From Bacteroidales bacterium (lineage in GTDB: Bacteria; Bacteroidota; Bacteroidia; Bacteroidales; UBA12077): a stretch of 5,282 bases of DNA. The translations under genes were made by a program, and so were the position numbers. The DNA is taken from assembly GCA_030600865.1 (NCBI GenBank), contig JAUVUS010000219.1:1-5282 (forward strand), read 5' to 3'. The notes below the pieces were generated by a model. The model did no database searches. It saw nothing but the letters and a program-made list of their open reading frames with translations, and had not been told where the DNA came from. Below are positions 1-5,282 of this stretch, piece by piece (positions within the stretch are counted from its first letter, which is position 1; every line of letters starts with the position of its first letter).

Positions 1-786
1 ATGGAAGGATTATATGAAGGATCCGAAGGAGCTGGTCTTATTCTGCTTGGCATGCCAACTCCGGGAAAAGAAATTAATGATGGAAAAGATGATTTTATTT
101 TTAAGTTTGAGATTCCAAAACTGTTGTCATTTCTTGGGTATAGAAACGTAGACGCATTTGTGCCTGGTGTAAAAGATATAGTTGAAGGAGGATTCGAATA
201 CGAAGATAAAAACGGAGAAACACAGATTGCAATATCCGCTCTGGAAAAAATTGAAAAGGGAAAACTGGCAATTAATTCATTATCTGATTATAAAAAAGCT
301 AAAAAATCAGAAGATGTAGTTAAACAAGAAGAATCTTTAATAATTTTCAGAGAAAACTTTAAATATTTTGGATATGGATTTTTAAATGATCCTAAAAGTA
401 TTATTCCAAATGTCCCGATAACATTTTATAGCTTCCACATTATGGTTGCTCTGGGATTCTATTTTATTCTGCTATTTGCACTGGTATTATTTTTTATTTT
501 TAAAGGTAAGCTGATTGAGATAAGATGGCTTTTACGTCTGGCAATAATTACTGTTCCTCTGGCTTTTGTTGCTTCATTATCTGGTTGGATTGTTGCGGAG
601 GTTGGCCGTCAACCATGGACAATTCAGGATCTTTTACCTACTATTGCTGCAGTTTCACAGATTGATGCAAGTGCTGTTCAAATAACTTTCTGGTTGTTTA
701 CTTTTGTGTTTACCGCATTACTTATTGCTGAGTTGAGGATAATGTTTAAACAAATAAAAATCGGACCTAAAGAAGGAGGACATTAA
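1..786 (+). CDS. cydA: Cytochrome bd quinol oxidase subunit I, C-terminal part (5' end outside window)
   Basis: CydA is the haem-bearing inner-membrane subunit that oxidises quinol and reduces O2 to water without pumping protons. The ATG at position 1 is an internal codon: the visible protein opens at 'MEGLYEG', which corresponds to the start of the periplasmic Q-loop, so roughly the first half of a usual 450-520 aa CydA is missing. Glu2 aligns with E. coli Q-loop Glu257. Residues 3-140 are the rest of the Q-loop, followed by about three membrane helices (near 142-167, 177-198 and 226-249). Met148 in 'FHIMVALG' matches the haem b558 ligand Met393. The signature GWIVAEVGRQPW (195-206) carries Glu200, equivalent to haem-site Glu445, and Arg203, equivalent to Arg448. 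The reading frame is intact to TAA at 784-786. cydB starts one base later, so translation is probably coupled. Assignment is very secure; only the start is unknown. Confidence 0.96.
   Translation: MEGLYEGSEGAGLILLGMPTPGKEINDGKDDFIFKFEIPKLLSFLGYRNVDAFVPGVKDIVEGGFEYEDKNGETQIAISALEKIEKGKLAINSLSDYKKAKKSEDVVKQEESLIIFRENFKYFGYGFLNDPKSIIPNVPITFYSFHIMVALGFYFILLFALVLFFIFKGKLIEIRWLLRLAIITVPLAFVASLSGWIVAEVGRQPWTIQDLLPTIAAVSQIDASAVQITFWLFTFVFTALLIAELRIMFKQIKIGPKEGGH
773..780 (+). promoter_or_regulatory. Ribosome binding site of cydB (AAGGAGGA)
   Basis: AAGGAGGA lies 7 bases before the cydB ATG, inside the last codons of cydA (Lys-Glu-Gly-Gly). It is a near-consensus Shine-Dalgarno sequence. The other starts visible in this window (the small gene at 1930, the DAHP synthase, purS, pssA and the porin-like gene) have no such site, as is usual in Bacteroidota. 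Because the bases also encode the CydA C-terminus, chance cannot be ruled out. If real, it would help balance CydA and CydB output. Confidence 0.55.
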
Positions 787-787
787 A

Positions 788-1918
788 ATGTTTGAAAGTT
801 TATCACATTTAGTATTACAACAATATTGGTGGGTAATTATATCACTATTAGGGGCTATATTAGTTTTCTTATTATTTGTTCAGGGTGGTCAAACACTTAT
901 TTACACTTTAGGAAAAACCGATATGGAACGTCGTCTCCTGATAAACTCATTAGGTCGAAAATGGGAATTTACATTTAGTACTCTGGTAACATTTGGAGGA
1001 GCATTTTTTGCATCTTTTCCATTGTTTTATGCTACAAGTTTTGGAGGAGCTTATTGGGTTTGGATGTTAATCCTTTTTGCATTTATTATTCAGGCTGTTT
1101 CGTATGAATTCAGATCAAAGCCAAATAATTTTTTAGGCGCAAAAACATACGAAGCTTTTCTTTTTATAAACGGAGTATTGGCAACAATTTTATTGGGAAT
1201 AGCTGTAGCAACATTTTTTACGGGTTCTGAATTCTCGGTAAATGAAATGAATTTCTCAAAATGGGAGGGTGCTGCAAGAGGACTGGAGTTAGCGTTAAAT
1301 CCACATAATCTTTCATTAGGATTAGCTATATTCTTTCTGGCCAGAGTTCTTGCTATCCTTTATTTTATGAATAATATTGATGATGAAAATATCTTTAGCA
1401 GATCGAAAAAGCAATTAATTTATAATGCAATTCCTTTTCTTGTATTCTTTTTGGTTTTTGTAATATGGTTAATGTTTATCAATGGCTTTGCTTATGATCC
1501 TGTAAGTAAAAAGGTTTCATACGAATCTTATAAGTATCTGCATAACTTTTTACAAATGCCATTGATATTGATCATATTCTTATTGGGAGTTGTTTTAGTT
1601 TTACTTGGAATCGGCAAATCGATATTCACAATTTGCACAAAAGGTATTTGGGTTGCCGGAGCAGGAACAATAATGACTGTTTTAGCCTTATTTTTATTAG
1701 CAGGATTTAATAATACAGCATTTTATCCATCAACATTTGATTTGCAAAGTTCACTTACCATTGAAAATGCATCGTCGAGTAAATATACGCTTAAAGTTAT
1801 GACTTATGTTTCTTTAATGGTACCATTTGTTATTGTTTATATTTGGTATACGTGGAGGTTAATGAATAATAAAAAGATTGATGCAGATGAAATGAATGAA
1901 GATATTCATATTTACTAA
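788..1918 (+). CDS. cydB: Cytochrome bd quinol oxidase subunit II
   Basis: CydB is the haem-free integral membrane partner of CydA. It stabilises the oxidase and, in E. coli bd-I, lines a proton path. At 376 aa it has the usual family length (E. coli 379). About nine hydrophobic segments can be read, near residues 14-36, 61-82, 87-106, 122-144, 175-194, 212-234, 257-275, 287-306 and 338-358. Family landmarks are TDMERRLLINS (44-54), the 'GGAFFASFP' helix (70-78) and the C-terminal block SSLTIENASSSKYTLKVMT (321-339), which aligns with the same block in E. coli CydB. The E. coli 'DGFDMG' motif in helix 1 is replaced by VQGGQT (31-36), and E. coli Asp58 corresponds to Glu60. I recall QGGQT as typical of Bacteroidota CydB, not a defect. 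The start is one base after the cydA stop, with a strong ribosome site upstream. The gene sits in a cydA-cydB-small ORF operon. Confidence 0.96.
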   Translation: MFESLSHLVLQQYWWVIISLLGAILVFLLFVQGGQTLIYTLGKTDMERRLLINSLGRKWEFTFSTLVTFGGAFFASFPLFYATSFGGAYWVWMLILFAFIIQAVSYEFRSKPNNFLGAKTYEAFLFINGVLATILLGIAVATFFTGSEFSVNEMNFSKWEGAARGLELALNPHNLSLGLAIFFLARVLAILYFMNNIDDENIFSRSKKQLIYNAIPFLVFFLVFVIWLMFINGFAYDPVSKKVSYESYKYLHNFLQMPLILIIFLLGVVLVLLGIGKSIFTICTKGIWVAGAGTIMTVLALFLLAGFNNTAFYPSTFDLQSSLTIENASSSKYTLKVMTYVSLMVPFVIVYIWYTWRLMNNKKIDADEMNEDIHIY

Positions 1919-1929
1919 ATGATAATATT

Positions 1930-2031
1930 ATGTATTTAACAGAAATAATTTGGTTAATTGTTTGGCCTGTCCTGATTTGGATAAGCTACAAGCTTTCGGT
2001 ATTCGCAATAAAAAAAATTGAGAAGAAATAA
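1930..2031 (+). CDS. Small single-pass membrane protein after cydB; candidate CydX-like third subunit of the bd oxidase
   Basis: This 33-codon ORF (ATG 1930, TAA 2029-2031) starts 11 bases after the cydB stop on the same strand and ends before a palindromic terminator. The peptide begins MYLTEIIW, continues with a hydrophobic, Trp-rich stretch (about residues 6-27, with Trp8, Trp12, Trp17 and Pro13), and ends in the basic tail AIKKIEKK. The positive-inside rule therefore predicts one helix with a cytoplasmic C-terminus. Size, position and topology resemble the tiny third subunits of bd oxidases: CydX in E. coli (37 aa) and CydS in Geobacillus, each a single helix packed against CydA. I see no clear residue-level match to CydX beyond an aromatic residue at position 2, so homology is not shown. 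It has no Shine-Dalgarno site, like most genes here. The role as an oxidase subunit is inferred from context. It could instead be an unrelated membrane peptide or, less likely, a chance ORF. Confidence 0.72.
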   Translation: MYLTEIIWLIVWPVLIWISYKLSVFAIKKIEKK

Positions 2032-2057
2032 TATATAGAATTCTTCAAAGACAAATT

Positions 2058-2090
2058 AATCCTGTCAGGTTTTTAAAACCTGGCAGGATT
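2058..2090. terminator. 33-bp palindrome after the cyd operon; probable terminator or interspersed repeat
   Basis: Two 16-base arms (2058-2073 and 2075-2090) are inverted copies around a single T at 2074, with one mismatch (T2065 against G2083, a possible G-U pair in RNA). The arms combine a CCTGYCAGG core with A/T flanks (AAT outside, TTTT/AAAA inside). The sequence after it, TTTGTTGT, is a modest T-rich tail, so rho-independent termination of the cyd operon is likely. The symmetry would also work on the other strand. I recall very similar CCTGRCAGG-type palindromes between genes in many Bacteroidota genomes, so it may belong to a dispersed repeat family used as terminators. Confidence 0.7.
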
Positions 2091-2092
2091 TG

Positions 2093-2125
2093 TTGTAAAA
2101 TAAATACTGAAATTCTCTATCTTTA
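2093..2125 (+). promoter_or_regulatory. Candidate Bacteroidota-type promoter for the DAHP synthase gene
   Basis: TATCTTTA (2118-2125) differs from the Bacteroidota -7 consensus TAnnTTTG only at its last base. A TTG (2093-2095) lies 22 bases upstream, near the expected -33 position. The start codon follows 14 bases after the box, which implies a very short leader. Such AT-rich boxes arise often by chance in this genome, so support is weak. Its position directly after the cyd palindrome fits a separate transcription unit. Confidence 0.3.
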
Positions 2126-2139
2126 ACCAATATTAATGA

Positions 2140-3258
2140 ATGGAAATGACAAAACTCAAAAGTATATCAAAACTAAATAAATGGTTCGATGGTTTAAACG
2201 AACCATTAATCATTGCAGGTCCGTGTAGTGCAGAATCAGAAGAACAAGTTATGCAAACCGCTAAAGAAATTGCTGCTTTGGGGAAGGTAAAGGTTTTTCG
2301 ATCTGGTATTTGGAAACCACGTACCCGCCCGGGTAATTTTGAGGGTGTTGGTGAGGAAGGATTGCTCTGGTTACAACAGGTTAAAAAAGAAACAGGCCTT
2401 TTAACGACAGTCGAAGTTGCAAATCCTGAGCATGTCGATTTAGCTATTAAATATAATATTGATATACTTTGGATTGGTGCCAGAACAACTTCTAATCCAT
2501 TTTCCATACAAGAATTAGCCGATCACTTAAAAGGATATGATAAACCGGTTATGGTTAAGAATCCTATTAATCCTGATGTTAATCTTTGGGTAGGGGCATT
2601 GGAGCGATTTCACAAAGCAGGCATTAATAAATTAGCTGCTGTTCATCGCGGATTTTATCCATTTGAAGCTACTTCGTTGCGGAATATTCCAAAATGGGAA
2701 GTGCCGATTGAACTAAAAAGTATTTGTCATAATTTGCCAATAATATGTGATCCAAGCCATATTGCAGGCAATACAGAATATATTGCAGAAATATCGCAAA
2801 AGGCTCTTGACCTTAACATGGATGGTTTAATGATTGAAACACATTATAATCCAACAGTTGCTTTAAGTGATATGAATCAGCAGTTAACTCCACAGCAACT
2901 GGGAAATCTCCTTGATAATCTAATTTTTAGAACAACATCAACAAAAGATGAGGATTTTGCCGGCATTCTGGACACACTGCGTAATCAAATTGATTCTATT
3001 GATCAGCAAATGCTTGAGCTATTATCTCAAAGGATGAATATAGTGGAGGAAATTGGTAAATATAAAAGCAAAAATGAGGTTACTATACTACAACTTCGTC
3101 GTTGGGAGAAGATACTGTCTACAAGATTAAAACTGGGTAAAAGCTTAGGCTTGTCAGAAGATTTTGTAAAAAATTTACTCCAGCTTGTACACAAAGAATC
3201 TATTCAACGACAAACCGAAGTAATGAATAAGTTTACTTCTTCAAAAAATAAAGAATAA
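2140..3258 (+). CDS. Bifunctional 3-deoxy-7-phosphoheptulonate (DAHP) synthase / chorismate mutase
   Basis: The N-terminal domain condenses phosphoenolpyruvate and erythrose 4-phosphate to DAHP, the first shikimate-pathway step. The C-terminal domain converts chorismate to prephenate for Phe/Tyr. Residues 10-265 are a type I-beta DAHP synthase barrel with GPCS (27-30), WKPRTRP (58-64), IGARTTSNP (112-120), VKNP (139-142) and DPSH (204-207). Expected metal ligands are Cys29, His207, Glu233 and Asp244. Residues 274-362 are a helical AroQ-class mutase that aligns without gaps to E. coli PheA at an offset of 270. This retains Arg281, Arg298, Lys309, Arg321, Ser354 and Gln358 (E. coli 11, 28, 39, 51, 84, 88), but Asp48 and Glu52 become Gln318 and Trp322. 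The C-terminal fusion is the Bacteroidota arrangement, studied in Prevotella nigrescens, where the two domains depend on each other and prephenate feeds back on the synthase. Met3 (2146) is an alternative start; neither has a Shine-Dalgarno site. It appears monocistronic. Confidence 0.95.
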   Translation: MEMTKLKSISKLNKWFDGLNEPLIIAGPCSAESEEQVMQTAKEIAALGKVKVFRSGIWKPRTRPGNFEGVGEEGLLWLQQVKKETGLLTTVEVANPEHVDLAIKYNIDILWIGARTTSNPFSIQELADHLKGYDKPVMVKNPINPDVNLWVGALERFHKAGINKLAAVHRGFYPFEATSLRNIPKWEVPIELKSICHNLPIICDPSHIAGNTEYIAEISQKALDLNMDGLMIETHYNPTVALSDMNQQLTPQQLGNLLDNLIFRTTSTKDEDFAGILDTLRNQIDSIDQQMLELLSQRMNIVEEIGKYKSKNEVTILQLRRWEKILSTRLKLGKSLGLSEDFVKNLLQLVHKESIQRQTEVMNKFTSSKNKE

Positions 3259-3273
3259 TTTCTATTAAGTATT

Positions 3274-3289
3274 CCTGCCAGACGGCAGG
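3274..3289. terminator. GC-rich hairpin between convergent genes, possible bidirectional terminator
   Basis: CCTGCC (3274-3279) and GGCAGG (3284-3289) form a perfect 6-bp, all-but-two-pairs G-C stem with a 4-base AGAC loop. It lies in the 66-bp gap between the DAHP synthase stop and the purS stop, where transcription from both strands should end. Neither side has a good T-tract (plus strand TTGGTT; minus strand AATAC), so termination may be weak or the element may be an interspersed repeat. Its CCTGCCAG core echoes the palindrome at 2058-2090. Confidence 0.55.
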
Positions 3290-3324
3290 TTGGTTAGGCA
3301 TTTTAAACTTCAGGCACTTAGAAG

Positions 3325-3579
3325 TTATTTTACTTCCTTAAGAGTATAATCAAATCCTTCCATAATTGGATTCGATAATATTTTATTACAAGCTTCATTA
3401 ATTCGTTCCATAGCAACTTCTTTGCTTGCAGCTTCAATTCCCAAAGTAATGTGTTTCCCTATTCGAACATTCGAAACTTCGGTAAAACCAATATTTTTCA
3501 TACTATGACTTACAGCTTTTCCCTGAGGGTCTAATAAAGCTTTTAGAGGCATTACGTTAATTTCTGCAATAAATTTCAT
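3325..3579 (-). CDS. purS: Phosphoribosylformylglycinamidine synthase, small subunit PurS
   Basis: PurS is the small structural subunit of the three-part FGAM synthase (PurS-PurQ-PurL), the fourth step of de novo purine synthesis. It forms a dimer that bridges the glutaminase PurQ to the synthetase PurL and helps pass ammonia. At 84 aa it has the family length. The family blocks are clear: LDPQGKAV (16-23), the GFTEVSNVRIGKHI strand region (31-44) and the closing LSNPIMEGFDY (68-78). There is no catalytic residue to test, as expected for this subunit. It begins 10 bases after the pssA stop on the same strand, with no Shine-Dalgarno site, so the two are probably co-transcribed. purQ and purL, its usual neighbours in Bacillus-type operons, are not in the window. 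Its presence implies that this organism uses the split short PurL rather than the long single-chain PurL. Confidence 0.92.
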   Translation of the reverse strand: MKFIAEINVMPLKALLDPQGKAVSHSMKNIGFTEVSNVRIGKHITLGIEAASKEVAMERINEACNKILSNPIMEGFDYTLKEVK

Positions 3580-3589
3580 AAGTATATTA

Positions 3590-4339
3590 TTAATTAATGT
3601 TAAAAATCCAGTTGTTAATAGCTGATAATAAAATGTATATTATAATGATAATCGGAATAGCTATCGTATGCAATGATATTAATAAAATTACAGATAACAC
3701 AATAAAAATATATCGAATTTTATTTCCCTGAAAACCTAAATTTTTAAATTTTAACGAAAACATTGGGAATTCTGTAACAAGCAATAAAGAAAATAAAATT
3801 ACTAAAACTGACAATACATATTTGTTTTTCAAAACTGCAAGTAAAAAATCATTTGTGGTAATTACACTAACTAAATAGAGGGAGACAAAAAATATTGCAT
3901 TTGCGGGAACGGCGAGTCCAATAAAACTTTCCGTTTGCCTTTCGTCTACATTGAATTTTGCTAATCTTACACCCGAAAGAATTGCAATAAAAAACGGAAT
4001 TAATAAAAACAGAATTTCAGTTATTGTTAGATTTTCAATTGGAGGTAAGTGAACCGTTTTGAATAATGAAATCTTCATCAGATGGAAAACAATAACTGAA
4101 GGAGCAATACCAAAGCTTACTATATCAGCTAATGAATCTAATTCTTTTCCAACAATTGAATATGCTTTTAATAATCGAGCAGACATCCCATCCATAAAAT
4201 CAAAAAAAGCTGCTAAGAATATCATATAAACTGCTAAAAGCATATAACCTTCAAAGGCCAGAGCAATTGATATGCATCCTGACAATAAATTTAATGAGGT
4301 TATAGTATTGGGAATGTGTTTTTTTAAACTGACAAGCAT
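3590..4339 (-). CDS. pssA: CDP-diacylglycerol--serine O-phosphatidyltransferase (phosphatidylserine synthase)
   Basis: This integral membrane enzyme transfers the phosphatidyl group from CDP-diacylglycerol to serine, giving phosphatidylserine, the precursor of phosphatidylethanolamine. The CDP-alcohol phosphatidyltransferase signature D-x2-DG-x2-AR-x8-G-x3-D-x3-D is complete: Asp47, Asp50-Gly51, Ala54-Arg55, Gly64, Asp68 and Asp72. These aspartates bind the metal and CDP group. The N-terminal 'PNTITSLNLLSG' (10-21) is typical of the PssA subfamily and separates it from PgsA and cardiolipin synthase relatives. Several further hydrophobic segments follow, ending in an Ile-rich helix (near 211-237). 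At 249 aa the length fits the family. The start at 4339 places the signature at the expected depth and has no Shine-Dalgarno site. psd, its pathway partner, is not visible in the window. purS follows 10 bases downstream. Confidence 0.93.
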   Translation of the reverse strand: MLVSLKKHIPNTITSLNLLSGCISIALAFEGYMLLAVYMIFLAAFFDFMDGMSARLLKAYSIVGKELDSLADIVSFGIAPSVIVFHLMKISLFKTVHLPPIENLTITEILFLLIPFFIAILSGVRLAKFNVDERQTESFIGLAVPANAIFFVSLYLVSVITTNDFLLAVLKNKYVLSVLVILFSLLLVTEFPMFSLKFKNLGFQGNKIRYIFIVLSVILLISLHTIAIPIIIIIYILLSAINNWIFNIN

Positions 4340-4374
4340 AGATAATTTAGCTTAGTGAATAACAATATTTTTTA

Positions 4375-4382
4375 CAAAAATA
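4375..4382 (-). promoter_or_regulatory. Candidate -7 box for pssA-purS (TATTTTTG)
   Basis: Read on the minus strand, TATTTTTG matches the Bacteroidota -7 consensus TAnnTTTG exactly. It lies 35 bases upstream of the pssA start, implying a leader of roughly 25-30 bases. I found no clear TTTG at the -33 position, so only half the promoter is supported. AT-richness makes chance matches likely. Confidence 0.35.
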
Positions 4383-4397
4383 AGTTAAAAAATATAG

Positions 4398-4429
4398 TTT
4401 GATAAATATTTTATTAATTACTAAGTTTA
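4398..4429 (+). promoter_or_regulatory. Candidate Bacteroidota-type promoter for the PorV/PorQ-like gene
   Basis: TTTG (4398-4401), then a 20-base spacer, then TAAGTTTA (4422-4429) fit the Bacteroidota -33 TTTG and -7 TAnnTTTG arrangement, with one mismatch at the last base of the -7 box. A start a few bases downstream would give a leader of about 40 bases before the ATG at 4474. Both boxes and the spacing agree, which makes it the best-supported promoter here, though still only a pattern match. Confidence 0.4.
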
Positions 4430-4473
4430 TCGACAGAAAAAAGTTATTGTATACCGGATTTATAATAATATTG

Positions 4474-5282
4474 ATGAGGCGAAGGATTTTAATACCAGTT
4501 TTACTTTGTATAGCTAATATTACTTATAGCCAAACAGCTAAATATAGTAATGAGTTTCTATCTATTGGTGTTGGAGCAAGAGCTTTAGGTATGTCAAATG
4601 CTACTGTAGCTAACGTTAATGATGTAACTTCAGGGTATTGGAACCCTGCAGGATTAACTATGTTACAAAATGATTTTGATGCCGGTTTAATGCATACTGA
4701 GTATTTTGCCGGAATTGCCAAGTATGATTACCTCGCAGGTGCAATGGCTTTGGATACCAATAGCTATTTGGGAGTAACAGTAATCCGATTTGGTGTTGAT
4801 GATATACCCAATACCACAGATTTAATTGATGGTGACGGAAATATTGATTATGACAGAATTTCACGATTTTCAGCAGCCGATTATGCTTTGTTATTAAGCT
4901 ATGCCCGAAAAACTAAAATCCCGGATTTATCTTACGGGGCTAATGTTAAAATAATTTATCGAAGTATAGGAAAATTTGCTCATTCCTGGGGTTTTGGACT
5001 TGACCTGGGTTTGCAGTATAAATTGAATGACTGGAGGTTTGGTGCAATGGCTCGTGATATAACTTCAACGTTTAATGCATGGAGCTTTAACGAAGAGGAA
5101 TTAATTATTGAAGTTCAGGATTCGGTATTTAATTTTGCTCCGGATAATTCGTTAGAAATAACATTACCAAGATTATTGCTTGGAGTTTCGAGAGAATTCC
5201 TAATTTATAACAAGTTTAAAGGATTAGTAGAGATGGATTTGGACTTTACCTTTGATGGTCAGCGTCATGTGCTAATTGAAGG
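4474..5282 (+). CDS. PorV/PorQ-family outer-membrane protein (3' end outside window)
   Basis: This is a predicted outer-membrane beta-barrel of the PorV/PorQ (UPF0164-like, FadL-related) family. PorV works in the type IX secretion system, where it shuttles cargo; paralogues have less certain roles. The start ATG 4474 is followed by a signal peptide: MRRR, hydrophobic core ILIPVLLCIA, and likely cleavage after Ser19 in TYS-Q, a common Bacteroidota type I site. Cys12 is inside the core without a proper lipobox, so it is probably not a lipoprotein. The mature protein opens with the family signature EFLSIGVGARALGM (27-40) and GYWNPAGL (54-61), then alternating beta-strand-like segments rich in Gly and aromatic residues. 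An acidic loop spans about 116-127 (DLIDGDGNIDYD). The 269 visible codons are open to the window edge; family members often run 300-400 aa. Whether it is true PorV, PorQ or a paralogue cannot be told without the C-terminus and neighbours. Confidence 0.88.
   Translation, partial: MRRRILIPVLLCIANITYSQTAKYSNEFLSIGVGARALGMSNATVANVNDVTSGYWNPAGLTMLQNDFDAGLMHTEYFAGIAKYDYLAGAMALDTNSYLGVTVIRFGVDDIPNTTDLIDGDGNIDYDRISRFSAADYALLLSYARKTKIPDLSYGANVKIIYRSIGKFAHSWGFGLDLGLQYKLNDWRFGAMARDITSTFNAWSFNEEELIIEVQDSVFNFAPDNSLEITLPRLLLGVSREFLIYNKFKGLVEMDLDFTFDGQRHVLIE

Noticed and set aside
1..3. ATG at the first base as a true cydA start
   Set aside because: The encoded protein would begin in the Q-loop and lack the N-terminal helices and haem-ligand histidine, while the part that is present is intact. 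The window edge simply cuts the gene.
1919..1939. ATG overlapping the cydB stop (ATAAATG-type coupling) as the start of the small gene
   Set aside because: That frame reaches a stop after only six codons. The ATG at 1930 is in another frame and gives the sensible membrane peptide.
2133..2507. 124-codon open frame on the minus strand across the start of the DAHP synthase gene
   Set aside because: It lies antisense inside a clearly conserved enzyme domain, and its translation has no recognisable domain and a low-complexity Ser/Pro/Thr composition. It is a shadow of the real gene.
3306..3326. AACTTC/GAAGTT inverted repeat overlapping the purS stop codon as a terminator
   Set aside because: It has a six-base AT-rich stem with a 9-base loop and no clear T-tract, too weak to call. 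The GC-rich hairpin at 3274-3289 is the better candidate.
4391..4401. TATAGTTTG as a -7 promoter box for the PorV/PorQ-like gene
   Set aside because: Spacing between TA and TTTG does not fit TAnnTTTG. The same TTTG fits better as the -33 element of the 4422-4429 box.
4524..4864. Two overlapping open frames (65 and 68 codons) on the minus strand within the PorV/PorQ-like gene
   Set aside because: Both are antisense to a well-supported signal-peptide protein and resemble nothing known. The His/Gln/Asn-rich translation of one is typical of antisense shadow frames.

Overview
The window is an ordinary-looking chromosomal stretch of an AT-rich member of the Bacteroidota (Bacteroidetes), probably an environmental Bacteroidia-like lineage. 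Four things point there: a DAHP synthase with a chorismate mutase domain at its C-terminus, a PorV/PorQ-type outer-membrane protein with a signal peptide cleaved just before Gln, a CydB of the 'QGGQT' type, and mostly absent Shine-Dalgarno sites with TAnnTTTG-like promoter boxes. No mobile element, CRISPR array, tRNA or rRNA was seen.

Layout, left to right. Positions 1-2031 (+) hold the end of a cytochrome bd oxidase operon: the 3' part of cydA (its 5' part lies outside the window), complete cydB, and a 33-codon gene at 1930-2031. The last encodes a single-pass, Trp-rich membrane peptide, placed where proteobacterial operons carry cydX. A 33-bp near-perfect palindrome at 2058-2090 closes the unit and probably acts as terminator. 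Positions 2140-3258 (+) encode the bifunctional DAHP synthase/chorismate mutase of aromatic amino acid synthesis. A 66-bp convergent gap with a GC-rich hairpin (3274-3289) follows. On the minus strand, pssA (4339-3590, phosphatidylserine synthase) and purS (3579-3325, small FGAM synthase subunit) are 10 bp apart and probably co-transcribed. A 134-bp divergent intergenic region holds candidate promoters for both directions. From 4474 (+) a PorV/PorQ-family outer-membrane protein runs off the right edge.

The genes serve separate housekeeping roles: high-affinity quinol oxidation, entry into the shikimate pathway with commitment to Phe/Tyr, phosphatidylethanolamine supply, purine synthesis, and outer-membrane/type IX secretion-related function. 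Only the cyd genes form an evident functional unit. The most interesting item is the small gene after cydB, a good candidate for a little-described third subunit of the Bacteroidota bd oxidase. Second are unusual active-site and proton-path positions in the chorismate mutase domain and in CydB. I did not find convincing evidence of a wholly new multi-gene system.
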